64,000 nucleotides of DNA from Asterella californica (Eukaryota; Streptophyta; Marchantiopsida; Marchantiales; Aytoniaceae). Shown here piece after piece: positions 45,879 through 57,999 of the stretch (positions are counted from its first letter, which is position 1; each line of letters begins with the position of its first letter). A program made the translations under genes and the position numbers. A model generated the notes under the pieces. It saw only the letters and a list, made by a program, of their open reading frames with translations, made no database searches and had not been told where the DNA came from. The stretch spans positions 22,491,001 to 22,555,000 of the forward strand of contig JAYKYS010000008.1 in assembly GCA_036924285.1 (NCBI GenBank), read 5' to 3'.

Positions 45879-47220
45879 TGTTTACTCAAGAGGAAGGCTT
45901 TTCATGTTACAACAAGGCTCTATAAACACTCACGCATGTGTGTAGGATCCTCTAATATGCTCAAAAAGTGAAATTCAGGTCTAACTAGTAGTAATAAGAT
46001 CAGGCAGTGAACTTTAACACTCAAGGAGAGGAAAAATATGATGTTTCAGACTTCTAAAACCCTCCTACATGCAAAAGAGGCCCTACTGAACACAAACACG
46101 AAGTTTCAACCTAAGATCAAATTCTAGCACCGAGATATGAGCAGAAACATTCTGAATAAGAAAACCACGGCAATTTCTGACACTCAGATGGCTATTTCGA
46201 CCTAGAACAGCAAATTGGCTCGATAACTTTTGATGATCCTTACAGGATTTGGAGTCTACAGGATGATAAACATCCCTGTGGAATTCGACCTCCTGATTGT
46301 ACACAGTTCTCCAGATATCGTTCTCTGAAGTTGGTACTCTAGATTGAGAGCTTTTCATACCCCCTTTGCTTCAACGGTCGCCTTGAATTACTCAATCAAT
46401 CAAATGGCATGAAACTTTTTGGACAGTCCTAGCCCTACTGACATTGAACGCAACCACGTAGGTTTGATGAGATTATCTCTTTTCTGCTGGATTTGACATT
46501 CAAAATCCCAAAATCAACAAAAGTGATGCAGTTTCAACTCAATCTGAACTTCAATTTGGCATAACTCCTCCTTTACTGCACCAAATCGATCAAGAATTTC
46601 ACTGATAGTGACTGGCACGACGAGCTCTATCTCTCTGTGTCCTCAGATTTCTCAATGCCCTTACCAAAAGCTCGAACTCCTCTTAAGACCACTGTTTCTA
46701 AGTTTAGAATTTCACAAAAGAAAAAAATGGACCAATGGGAATCTATAGCTCCACTTCCTGTCTTTTTGTGCTCTTATCCACGTGGTAACTTAATTTCACA
46801 CATAGGTTACCACGTCAAGCCTCTAAAGTGCCAACGTAAATCTTAAACTTCATGCGAAACATGTAAAATAACACGTAACCCTAAAATATAACTTAAACAA
46901 GCTAGAAAGCATGCATGGGCGACATGTAAGTACAACCCATGAGCTTAAACTTTATCCACATGGTAGACCTAAAGTTATGTACTTTGACACATAGATAATC
47001 ATGAAATCACTTGCACAAGCGCACGAATGTTTGAACAAGATAGATAACCTACAATCAACCTACTAGGATCCAAAATGTATAACACAATAGTGTTAACACT
47101 GTATACAAAGGTGTCAAACATATACATAGAGGACTAGAAGTAATATGGGCTTACTTCTAGAACTAATAAACTCAAGTGTTGGAGTAGAAATGTAACATGT
47201 AGTCGCCAAGTAGGGCGACA
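45879..47220 (-). repeat. 3' LTR of the deleted element (truncated)
   Basis: It matches the other LTR over its whole length but stops at TGTTTACTC, whereas the other copy continues about 52 bp further to a TGTCGAGG end. It carries about 96 bp (roughly 46,228-46,325) that are missing from the other copy. It ends GCGACA at 47,220 next to the purine tract. Confidence 0.85.
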
Positions 47221-47237
47221 TCCATCCCCTCTGAACA

Positions 47238-48120
47238 TGCACATCCTCCGATATGTGCCATATCAAGACTCTTCAGCTTCAGTTCAAATTCGTCTTCAAC
47301 CTCCATTGAGTCTTCAGCTTCATCCTCAGTAAACTCTGCAATGTTCTGTTCCTCCCCTCTCCTTCTAAAGAGCTTGATTCTGTTTTCTACGACCTTGAGC
47401 ACTGCACCATCTAACTCTCTCAAAGATGGTTCGGGCCTTATGTGACATTATCATAAACTTCTAATATCACATAAGGCCCGAACCATCTCTTGGAAAATTT
47501 TATGATAGCGCTATGCTGATTATCAAGACTACTATCATAGACTAACACCCAATCATCTTCCTTAACTGATCTGGGTCGTAATCTATGCGTTCTATCAAAT
47601 CTATCTTTGTTTCTCTCTCTAGCAGTTTTTAACCTTTCCATAGCTTTGGCAACATCCTCAGGTCTTCGTTCTAACTGCTGGATCCTTAATGCAAGAAAAT
47701 CCTCTGTACTTCTACCATCTTCCCATGGCAAAACATTCCAAGTAGACACAACCTCCTCAATCGACGTCACAGGTTTTTGTCCTAGTATCAAGTCTGTTCG
47801 CATGTAACCTGTAACAGTACTATGAGTTGTACGATCTGCCCATAAAGCAAATGGTAGCAATCTAGACCATTCTCGAATCTTACCATTGTAAGTTTTTACC
47901 AAACCTTTGATGATTGGCGGATGACTTCGTTCGCTCTTGCCATTCCCTTCAGGATTGTAGCAGTGGTTAACGCCAACTTGATTCCCAATCGCTTGAAGAA
48001 CTCAACTGCTTCTTGTGAATCCAGCTCACCCTTATCTGTAGTGATCTTTCTCACACACCCATACCTACAAATAACTTCTTCAAGTAGAAAGTGACAGACA
48101 CTAGCAGTGGTCTTCGTCCT
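47238..48120 (-). pseudogene. Integrase remnant of the deleted element
   Basis: Minus-strand frames read RYGCVRKITTDKGELD (about 48,070), ALTTA, then after a frameshift GNGKSERSHPPIIKG, and from 47,902 the clean stretch IREWSRLLPFALWADRTTHS to RWFGPYVILEVYDNVT. These match the young element's integrase core and GPY/F module. The first catalytic Asp region and the HHCC finger are lost in the deletion. An inserted inverted copy of about 20 bp at 47,424-47,445 disrupts the reading frame. The acidic tail resumes at 47,423 and runs into the LTR. Confidence 0.8.
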
Positions 48121-48346
48121 CAGGGCACGGCCTTCAAATATTATTCTTCAAACACTCATGATATGTATTCATCTCCTGCTAACTCTCCACTATCCCACAA
48201 AGACTACTGTACATACTTCACATGTTGCCTCTCAAACCTCTTTAGATTCTCAACCTTCTTATAACACATTGATCCACATGATGTCAATCCTAAGAAGCTA
48301 GTAGATAAAGTTTCATGTTCTATGAGATCAGGCGAGAATTTTATCT

Positions 48347-49030
48347 CTACTGTATCGTTGAAGTCTCGCTCTTCAATGACATTCTGTCAAAACCCCTATA
48401 CTCTCTAAACTCTTGAGTAATCTTAGGTAGCGGACGATCTCTCAAGCTATCACGATTTCTCTCATGTTCTGTTGCAACGGTCAAAAACTGAACTGCTCTT
48501 CTGCCATCTCTACTACGTATCCTAGCGTAGACTGAACCATCATCCATAACTCGTGTCTCCATTCTAACAGCAGTAATGTAAGGCTGCCCTAGAATGATAG
48601 GATAAGTTAACATATCTTGTACAAAGAAATTCTGAACATCACTGATGTCATCCACAGTTACCTTGATGTTGAGACAAGCACCATAGAGTTCTTTCCTCTG
48701 ATTGTTGGCAACATGGATAAGCCATCCATGGTCGATGTCTATAGGCCACCTCCCATGCTTGTATAGCTCCTTAGACATTAGATTAATCTCTGAGCCGTGA
48801 TCAATCAATGCCACCACAAGTTCCTCTAGATCTCCCAGTTTCACTAAGATCTCTGTGGTTGCTCTTGCCCAATGGTTGTGAGAGTAATGGCTCTTCTGTG
48901 ATGCTTCTATCTCATCTTCAAACCTCACATGCTGATACGACCTCCTCTCTGATACTTGAGAGCAGTAACCAGCAATCTCATCTTCCGATAGTTTGGTCCC
49001 TAGAGCGCTAAGCGTAGCTGCTTTACCCAA
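48347..49030 (-). pseudogene. Protease of the deleted element
   Basis: The frame contains SHYSHNHWARATTEILVKL, VVALIDHGSEINLMSKELYK, GWLIHVANN, NFFVQDMLTYPIILGQPY and VQFLTVATEHERNRD, collinear with residues ~640-800 of the young element's gag-protease. The Asp-His-Gly box is the same in both. It continues 15 codons beyond a GGGTTTT heptamer before stopping at 48,347. Upstream it is separated from gag by frameshifts near 49,023-49,460, where fragments such as YKLQSDIEIATDLKQV remain. Confidence 0.8.
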
Positions 49031-49466
49031 AATCTGACGTTTCTTCTTGAGTGATATCTATGATAACCTCATGGAACTCACGCTTTGTTATCCCAAGAAT
49101 CTCACCCAAAGTAAACTCAACCTTCCCATTCAAGATACGATTCTCGAACACTTGCTTCAGGTCTGTAGCAATCTCAATGTCAGACTGAAGTTTGTATGCA
49201 TGCATCTTACCCTTCTTCTTGTTCTTCTCCTTCTCCTTTGGTGTTGTACGTGGTAGATCTTCCATACTCTCCTCCCGAGTAGCTGTTGTCTCATGTCTTG
49301 TCTCTGGCCTAGTCCTTTCACTCCTTGTGGCAAGTCATTTGGTTGTAGAAGCCTCACCTGCATCCTCCCTCCTGCGTTTTTCTTCTAGTACAGCTTCATG
49401 ATGACTTCTTGCAACATAAGCATGCATTGACATAGTATCCATAGGGTCATTTCATCTTGTAGCTTC

Positions 49467-50693
49467 TCAAATTGAGTTGTCAACCCTCCGTAGCACATCC
49501 TTGTTTAGCTCTGTTCTAGCTATGGACTGCACTACATCAAACCACAACCCATCAGTCCTTTTCTCTCTCTCCATTTCCATTTTCACTCCACAAGTAGCAA
49601 CATTCACAAGAGAAACAACATGTGATGCAGATATCTCATTCACAAGTCTTTTCATACCACCCTTGCCAAAGTTGGTTCCCAACATCATCTTTGTCTCTCT
49701 CAAATGGATCTTACCATCTTTGAAGAAGATAAGATCATTCCTCAGCGCATCTGTAAACTCCTCACAATCTCTTCTAACATGGTCAACGATGAACAAAGCT
49801 TCTCTCATCTGAGGTCTCTGCATAGCAAGTTGTACATTCTGCTCCTTCTCTTCTAATCCAATGAGCTTAAGCTTAAGCTCCTTCATACCCTTGATCAACT
49901 CATCAAGCGGTGAGTTTTCCTCTCTAGCAATTACCAAAGTAGGCTTAGTAGGCAACTGCTTGACAAGAATTATGAGAGGTGCTGCTTCACTTACCACCAC
50001 TTTGTCCCTTCTTCTTTGTCTCTTGGTCAGCAAGGAAACAACCTCTTCAACCTCCTTCCAATCAGTCTTCAATCCTCTCTCCTCACTCTTGTCTTCCAAC
50101 AACAACTCAAGCTTTTCCTGAATAGTTACGTCCGCTGCTTGTAAGAAAAGCTCCGTCTTCTCAACCTCTAGTGTAAGCTTCTCTGTCCTAGAAAGTTGAG
50201 CATATTGACAATCAAACTCTCTTAACAACTCATTTACAGACAAACCTTTGTTGGGCTTAATCACCCACTCCAAGAATGTTCTCTTGATCACCCTCTCCGA
50301 ATTTTTAGTGTAGTACTCCTCTTTCAAAGCTCGCATCAAACTCTCCCAACTTTGTCCTTGCTGCTGCTTGAGCTCCTTCACACGCCCACGAATCTCAAGG
50401 ACAACAGCAAGTTCAAAGTTCTCCACCATCTCATTCTCAGACATCTTGTTCACCTCCATCTCCCTAGCATAGTATCGCATATACTTGGAAATATTTGTCC
50501 CCTTGAACTGGTCCATCTTGAGCACCGCTGATTGCAACGCCTTGGTTGCTAATACCTCTTTCCTCTCTATGCTATGCTGCTGCTGCATAAACATGTGAAA
50601 AGCTTGGAACATCTTCATCCTAACAGCATCAAACTGAACAAGTTGCCGAGCAGCAGCAGCAGCACCTCCACTTGATGATCCTTGGTTGGCCAT
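49467..50693 (-). pseudogene. Gag of the deleted element
   Basis: The frame is 408 aa from ATG 50,693. It parallels the young element's Gag: ERKEVLATKALQSAV, MRYYAREMEVNKMSENEMVE, WESLMRALKEEYY and EKLELLLEDKSEERGLKTDW. The zinc-knuckle part is reduced to DHVRRDCEEFTD, having lost the first two ligands. The N-terminus has an Ala run. It breaks at 49,467 before the linker that should join protease, so the fused gag-protease is not intact. Confidence 0.8.
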
Positions 50694-50740
50694 GATATTT
50701 GATCCTATAACACTCTCAAGAAAACCCCCACCTTAGGTGT

Positions 50741-50758
50741 TTCACGTTGAGTTCACCA
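50741..50758 (-). promoter_or_regulatory. Primer-binding site of the deleted element
   Basis: On the minus strand this reads TGGTGAACTCAACGTGAA, one base different from the site at 7953-7970. It lies 10 bp inside the TGTCGAGG end of the right LTR. Confidence 0.6.
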
Positions 50759-50768
50759 AAAAAGAGTA

Positions 50769-52066
50769 TGTCGAGGTGTGATCCGTCTACCTAGAAAAGC
50801 GTCGCGCTTCTGTCTATGGTTGTTTACTCAAGAGATAGACTTTTGAGGTTAAAACGGGGCGCTATAAACACTCACGCAGGTGTGTAGGATCCTCTAATAT
50901 GCTCAAAAAGTGAAATTCAGGTCTAACTAGTAGTAATAAGATCCGGCTGTGAACTTTAACACTCAAGGAGAGGAAAAATATGATGGTTCAGACTTCTAAA
51001 ACCCTCCTACATGCAAAAGAGACCCTACTGAACACACACACGAAGTTCAGCTTGATATCAAATTCTAGCACCGAGATATGAACAAAAACATTCTTAATAA
51101 GAAAACTATGGCAATTTCTGACACTCAGATGACTATTTCGACCTAGAACAGCAAATTGGCTCGATAACTCTGAAGTTGCTGCTCTAGATTGAGAGCTTTT
51201 CATACCCCCTCTATTTCAGCGGTCGTCCTGAATTACTCAATCAATCAAATGGCATGAAACTTTTTGGACAGTCGTAGCCTTGCTGACATTGAACGCAACC
51301 ATGCAGGTTTGATGAGATTATCTCTTTTCTGCTGGATTTGACACTCAAAACCCCAAAATCAACAAAAGTGATGCAGTTTCAACTCAATCTGAACTTCAAT
51401 TTGGCATAACTCCTCCTTTATTGTTCCAAATCGATCAAGAATTTCACTGATAGTGACTGGCACGACGAGCTCTATCTCTCTGTGTCCTCAGATTTCTCAA
51501 TGCCCTTACCAAAAGCTCGAACTCTCCTTAAGACCACTGCTTCTAAGTTTAGAGTTTCACAAAAGACAAAAATGGACCAATGGGAATCCATAGCTCCACC
51601 TCCTGTCTTTTTGTGCCCTTATCCACGTGGTTACTTAATTTCACACATAGGTTATCACGTCAAGCCTCTAAAGTGCCAGCGTAAATCTTAAACTTCATGC
51701 GAAGACATGTAAAATAACACGTAACCCTGAAAGATAACTTAAATAAGCTAGAAAGCATGCATGGGCGACATGTAAGTACAACCCATGAGCTTAAACTTTA
51801 TCCACATGATAGACCTAAAGTTATGTACTTTGACACATAGATAATCGTGAAATCACTTGCACAAGCGCACGAATGCTTGAACAAGATAGATAACATACAA
51901 TCAACCTACTAGGACTCAAAATATATAACATAATAGTGTTAACACCGTATGCAAAGGTGTCAAACATATACATAGAGAACTAGAAGTAATATGAGCTAAC
52001 TTCTAGAACTACTAAACTCAAGTGTCGGAGTAGAAATGTAACATGTAGCCGTCAAGTACCGCGACA
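50769..52066 (-). repeat. 5' LTR of the deleted element
   Basis: This 1298-bp LTR is bounded by TGTCGAGG at 50,769 and GCGACA at 52,066, so its ends form the same TGTCG...CGACA inverted repeat as the young element. It lacks the 96-bp block present in the other LTR. The inner boundary is set by the primer site at 50,758. Confidence 0.75.
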
Positions 52067-55000
52067 ACGTGCTATTGTCAGATGACATTCGTCCACGGAT
52101 GATAACGAGCGTGCATCAAGTGCGTTCATGGATTGGATCGGCTGCTTTCTTGGATGCAGCAAGAGTGAGATCTCGTGCACATCGTCTATGGTTGTGGTGG
52201 ACGAACTTGTTATTTATCAAAGAGTTGTTGAGACGGACATACGATGAAGTTTGACGCTTAGCACACCTTAAAGTGGATAACATCTTGGATGCAGAACGAC
52301 AGTCTCAAGTAGTGAGAGCCGGTGAGATGTCATCGATGACCGTGATGAAACCTAATGGGACAACCTAGAGCGGTACTACTTACACTTGTGAGCTTCTCTG
52401 GTTCTCATGTACAGAGAGGGAGGTCTTTGACTAGTTTCTGATGCTAGTTTGCAGTTGTTGGTGGAGCTCAACGTTGATGAGAGAGAGCGTATGATGAGAT
52501 TTCTTACAAGTATGACGACTGTGCTTTCGATGTCAAAGGGAGCACATCGTCACGTGTTGGATCAAGCAATGGACTTGACCAACTTGATTTGGATTGTGAG
52601 CTTTGGTTTGGCTAAGCAACGTCAGATGCTATTGACAGATATTACTACTCAGACCTTTATGAACGCTTTGTCTACAGAGTTGTAGCTAAAGCTGCCAAGG
52701 TTCTGTGGACGGACGCGATTGCGTCCGTTGATGGTGAGCAAGAGAAGCATGCTCATGATGTTGTTTAATAGCAACCAATTGCTTCGTCTTCTATCTTTGG
52801 TGTGATGACAAAGGATACTTGGGAGCTTGAGATTGAAGCTATGCTTATAGAAGGAGAGAGACAGATAATACACAATCTCCAGAGGGACTACATGAATTGT
52901 TTTGCCTTCAGTATGAAGGATTTGGGTACTTTGAAGAGACCGGGTATACGGATTGAGTTGACTTGTGACACGTTAATCTTTCGACGTCCGATACAATGAT
53001 ATGGAGAGAGCCTTGATTCAGAGTCTGACTCAAGACTTGTTTGAGTTAGTTTGGTGGAGATATCTTATGGAGAGTATGTATTTGTCACTATTATGCGAGC
53101 CAAGAAGGATATATATGACAACTACACTTATAGACGGATGTGTGAAAATTATCGTCTTATCAATCGACAGATGAAGTCCGATAAATATGTCATGTCTACA
53201 TCGGAAGAGATCTTTGATGCGGTTGGGCATGCAAAGGGCTTCGATACATTGGATCTTTGAGCAATATATCATTAGTTGCCGATCATAGAGGAGGATAGAC
53301 CAAAATAGCATTTTGACATATTGATCCTCATGATAAGGATTGTTTATATCAATGACAATTCTTATCATTTAGCTTGAAGAACATACATACGGAGTTTTAG
53401 AGGGTTATGGATAAAATCCTAGCAGGATTAGATTTTGTTCGGTGTTACATTGATGACATCCTAGTCTGTAGTGCTATAGTGGAGGAGCACGAGAGACATT
53501 TACAGTTGGTGTTTGAGCGATTGAGAGCTCATGGTTTGAAATTGCATCCTAAGAAATGTAAGTTCTTCCAAGATCAAGTGGAATATATTGGTCACACTAT
53601 CTCCTTGGATGGGTTGGGAGTACAACAAACAAAGGTTGAGGCGATTGTACGCATTCTACGTCTTTAGCATTTGTTGGTTTGGTGAACTTCTACTATCAGT
53701 ACGTGAAAGGATTCAGTGCAATTGTTAAGTTTTTGACCAAGTTACCGAAGGTGGACCAAGAGTGATAGTGGAGAGATGAGTTCATAGACTTGGGATAGCG
53801 GATGTAGATGAGATGGTTTGAGTAGAAATCCATGTATGAGTTAGAGGATGATACATGAGCTCAATGACATGGTGAGACAAATGAAGAAGTGATGTCAGTT
53901 GGCATGCATCGACCTTTTTTATGTATGTTGGTTCTTGAGTATCATGTGACAATCCTCGTGATGGTGAGTCCTCATATCCGAAAGATAACAATGTTTCGGT
54001 GGATCAGCAAGATATCCATGATGATGTGATGGTTACGGAATATTTACATATTGGCGTCGTGGTGGACACAGTAAGTACCAAGAAGCGAGATTATTCTTCA
54101 GCGAGCTAAGAGGTTTCAATATGAAGAGAAACACGTTCTTCGTGTGTGAGAGGATGATAGGGTGCATTTTGTACCACATCCGTCGTAAGAGAACATAATT
54201 AGTTCAACATGTACGTGAGGAGTTAGGATATTTGGAGTGAAGCACATGTATAGCTTACTCTAAGAAAATATGAGTGGTGCGGAATGCACACCGATGTGCA
54301 ACAGTTTGTGACATGATATATGATCTATGTTTGAGTACGAGCATCATTCGATGCTCCTATTTCATAGTAAACCTCTTTTCGAGTACGAGATTGAGTTATC
54401 GTTGGAGTTTGAACTTTTTGTGACTTTTATCGTTGACCGTACGACACAACTGATATGTGTTGGTGATGATGGAGCACTTCTCTAAGTGGATTGAGTTGGT
54501 GGCATGACCAGACAAGGAAAGTGAAGGTGTAGTCTACGCTTTTCCTAGATCGAGTGTTCAGTCATTTTGGTGTACGAGCCGAAGTGTTGACTGATACTAT
54601 ATCAGTCAACACAATCTATACTCTATCCCTCCGACGTAGTATAGAGTTTCGCGGTGAGTTTCAAGCCTTGTGTGATCATGTGCTTATTGATCACTATACT
54701 ACGTCTCGGGATCATTGTGAGACTGATGGCTTGACACAAAGAGTTGTTCAGACAGTGAAGAGAGGATGACACAAGTATGACTTGCAAAAGAGTCATAATG
54801 AAAACTGAGATCTTCAATTACCATGGTTGGTTATGGATGATCATGACAAACATCCTTGGCATCCTTCTCATCATACTTTATGCTATACGATCGAGTCAAA
54901 TTTACATGTGGTCATTCGTTATGATTTTGTTAAGATTGTGAACCTTGATGATAAAATATGTGAGTGAGAGTATGTTCTCAACGAGCTGAGATGTTTTGGC

Positions 55001-55200
55001 GAGTTATGTCGATGGTATTTGAGGACTTGTCGATTGCTCAATATAGAGATACGTTACGGTATGCAATTATTCGAGGAAGAGGTTATCGATCATCGATTCA
55101 CAAGATTCATCATGACGATTACGTGTACTTGCAGCAAATAGCACCGACGACATTGGATGTGACTGCATGACATATTATCTTATAAGTGTATGAGGTGTTA
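52067..55200 (+). pseudogene. Heavily degenerate gypsy pol (plus strand)
   Basis: At about 52,890-53,260 the translation runs NCFAFSMKDLGTLKRPGIRI, GEYVFVTIMRAKKDIYDNYT, RRMCENYRLINRQMKSDKY and EEIFDAVGHAKGFDTLDL, RT of a gypsy lineage different from the others here. At 53,407-53,667 the catalytic box CYIDDILVC is followed by HPKKCKFFQDQVEYIGH. Integrase remnants lie at 54,465-54,900 (FSKWIELVA, FGVRAEVLTDT, HPWHPSHHTLCYTIESNLH). A segment between DLxAIYH and the catalytic box is scrambled. Stops are frequent throughout. The part at 52,067-52,700 may be gag but shows no firm motif. Confidence 0.75.
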
Positions 55201-57095
55201 CTGTCTGGTGTTCTCGTGTTAAAAGACCGTGATGGTGTAGGTTGGAAAGATCATGTGAGTAACTGCGCACATGTCATTTTCTTAAGATCGATAGTCTTGT
55301 AAATCCAAGCCTGACGACTGTTCGTACAGGCTTGAGGTGTATGTTATATAGATCTGCTAGTGAAGCGGCCACTATGTTGTTATGGTTGTTTGAGAGCATA
55401 GCACATGTCATGTTTGACATCACTTCTCATTATAGTTCTTCAAGGACGGTGGATATGTCTTCGTTGCAGTTAGCGAGGTAGATCATTCGACCTTCACATG
55501 ATATGGATCATAGACATACGATTAACGATGGGGTAACGTAGCACCCGGTCTCGTGATTTTCACACCGAAGAAGGTGCATATCACGTAATGAGATCAGATG
55601 ACTATCTGGAGCTCGAGGGACTACACCGTCAGCTAGGACAACGATTGTGATATACTTGTGTATATGTATGACACTATGTGTGTGTTATGTATATATATTT
55701 TGTAGTTTAGACAGCGATGCGTATATGCACGACAATAATCACGTAACTTTTGCTAGTTGCTAGTTCGACCGAGTGCGAAATGACATGCACCATCAGTGCC
55801 GTTAGTTCCGTTAGTTCCGGTAGTGCCGTTAGGGTCGTTAGCGGAGGTTCTCGGGTTGAGATCAACAAGGAGTATATTTCGAGTTGGAGCGTGTAGTTTC
55901 TCATTTTTCTCGAGTTGAGTCTTCAAGCTCCTAGCTATGTGATGGTAGATGCGCTTAGTGAGTAGAACTTGTATTCTCTGCGAGCACATAATAGGTTTGG
56001 CTTGATTGGTTAGTGATCTGTTGTTGGTTGGCAAGTGTTTATGCATGTGTTCTTTGATTAATTGTGATTTACTTGTGTATGTGTATGAAAGTCTATGCTT
56101 CTTATGTGTATGTATTTTGTAGTTTAGATAGCGATGTGTATGCGCATGATAAAGTTTAATTAGTATTAATATATAATAATTAAATTCAAATTATTATAAA
56201 TACAATAGTAATCAAAATCAGTTATTAACTTTTTGATATCAATATATCAGTTACTATAACTGGAAAACTACTCTTCTTCGAAGAGAAGTTACCCTTATCC
56301 GTTGAAGAAAGTGTGGATCTCAGGTTTAATACATCATAAATAAGAGATGAAGTATAACAATAATAACTGAAAAGTCGTTTATGATTAAAGTCAAATTTTG
56401 GATAAATTACATGTAAGTTAGTAAACAAATGTATTTTGGACTAACTTACATGTACATGTGCACTTAAATTAGGAATTATATGTTTAATTCGGAACCTGAC
56501 CTTGTTAGCAAATCCCTTATTTACTAGTTTAATTTAATACTGTATCTTGACTTACAACACACTTTCCATAAACGGTTTTTTACGTGTAGGAAATTGGCCT
56601 CCTCTTACGTTTATAACACATTTAACTAATACTGAAGCCACAAAAGTGCGCCTTCAACCTATTTAATTTTTGTGTGATATTTCCTTGTTAAGTCACCTTT
56701 TGGTAACTTTTGTTCGTTTTTATTATAAGAAAATATATGTAGAAATTCTATAGTAAATTTTAGAATACAATATATATTTATATGTAATTATTAAGTGATA
56801 ATTGTACCTGGAATTACAGAAAAGTATAGACACAACCCATAAGTGAAGGGTGCACCAACGCGCCTCCGAGACTACAAATGAGATAACTATTAAGGATAAA
56901 GATAGGGCATAAATCACTAAAGGATAAAGATAGGGCTGGTTAACACTTAAGAATTATAGAAAACTGTGATTTTCTAAAACAGCTTGTAAAACATATTTAC
57001 ATAATGTTTACGTGTTTACGGATAACAGAAAACTCAGTTCGAGATACAAAGCCGTGGAGAATAATATAACTAAAAAGGTAAGTTTCATGAATACA
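55201..57095. other. Intergenic DNA with a direct repeat pair
   Basis: A block of about 75 bp ending TTTTGTAGTTTAGACAGCGATG (to about 55,722) recurs in the same orientation near 56,060-56,150, about 420 bp apart and roughly 70-80 percent alike by eye. Between them, at 55,798-55,840, is an imperfect 9-bp tandem repeat of the CCGTTAGTT type. These may be terminal-repeat remains of the preceding degenerate element. From 56,150 to 57,090 the DNA is AT-rich and I see no gene. Confidence 0.4.
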
Positions 57096-57181
57096 TTAAT
57101 TTATTATCTAACTCTTCTCACGAAGGGGTTAGGTAATAATTAAGCTTACTACCCTCTTCAGATGGAAGAGGTGAATAATAA
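57096..57181. repeat. Paired-palindrome repeat, copy 5
   Basis: Palindrome B (57,096-57,143) pairs TTATTATCTAACTCTTC with GAAGGGGTTAGGTAATAA. Palindrome A (57,146-57,181) pairs TTACTACCCTCTTC with GAAGAGGTGAATAATAA. Order B then A, i.e. inverted relative to copies 1-3, and 13 kb away from the main cluster. Confidence 0.75.
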
Positions 57182-57999
57182 GGAAGCATAAGTTTGATAA
57201 AGAAGTCGAATCGCCATTCGCCCTGAGCCGAGCCAAAGTTGAGTAGAGGAACAGTAGAGGAAAATGAAAGAAGCCAATAAGGTGCAAGAGGCAGGCAGGT
57301 AGTGTAACTGGTCATCTGCAATTAAATAATTCAATGGAGAACGCAACAGAACAGGCAAAAACCCTAAACTCGAGAACATGTCCTGAGAAGGATCGGGAAG
57401 AGCCAAGGAACGTTGCAAAGGAGGGAAAGGAAGGGGACAGGACGGAAGAAACGAAGGGAAAGGGAAGTACAGCACAGCAGAGCGCAGGCAGAGGAGAAAG
57501 CACTTCCATTCAGGTGCCGTGTAGTGGACTGTATGCAGGTTCTTTCTAAGAGGAGGGGAGGAGGGCCCTTCCTTTCTTCCATCATCGCCAAGAACGACTC
57601 TGCATGGTACCGGAAGAACCAGAAATCACGGGGACTTTGAGCATTTCAGGTTACAAATTGACGGGCGGACGGACAGATAGGCTCCGATTTCGATTGAGTT
57701 GGAATCGAGTGGGAGAGAGTTATTTCCATTGGGGGCAGAGTGGAGGGAGTGACGGAGGAAGGGCTTCTCGTCGTTTGTAGGAAGGGTGCGGTGTCAGAAC
57801 TTGGAAGAGGGAAGTGGGGTTGGGTGGAGAGGGAAGTGGTCGTTGCCCGAGTGGGGCGTTCAGTGAGTCGGGGAGGGAAGGGACTGATCGTACTTTGCGA
57901 TCAGGAAGGTGGCTGCGGAAGATCGTCGCGTTTTATTCGCTTGAAACCAGTGTGACAGACTTTTAGGGAGTCCCAGAGAACTTTTGTCATCCCTTGGCA
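57182..57999 (+). promoter_or_regulatory. RPN9 upstream region
   Basis: The DNA is GC-richer than to the left. A strongly purine-biased tract (GA-rich) at about 57,385-57,480 is followed by GGAGGGAGTGACGGAGG-type sequence to 57,900. This should hold the promoter and 5' leader of the RPN9 gene, whose ATG is at 58,000. I see no obvious TATA box. The overlapping open frames on both strands are low-complexity by-products. Confidence 0.4.

Larger units (their letters stand above)
45879..52066 (-). mobile_element. Internally deleted gypsy element related to the 6-16 kb copy
   Basis: In minus orientation the order is LTR (52,066-50,769), primer site (50,758-50,741), gag (50,693-49,467), degraded linker, protease (49,030-48,347), a scrap of the pol linker (48,346 to about 48,125), integrase core and C-terminus (48,120-47,238), purine tract (47,234-47,221), LTR (47,220-45,879). 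RT and RNase H are absent. The product order, DHG protease box, primer site and purine tract match the young element, so it is the same lineage but clearly older. Flanking bases AGGT and ACGT do not form a perfect duplication, and the left LTR has lost its end. Confidence 0.85.

Noticed and set aside
45875..52070. Target-site duplication AGGT/ACGT for the deleted element
   Set aside because: Only three of four bases match, and the left LTR end is missing, so no valid duplication can be claimed.
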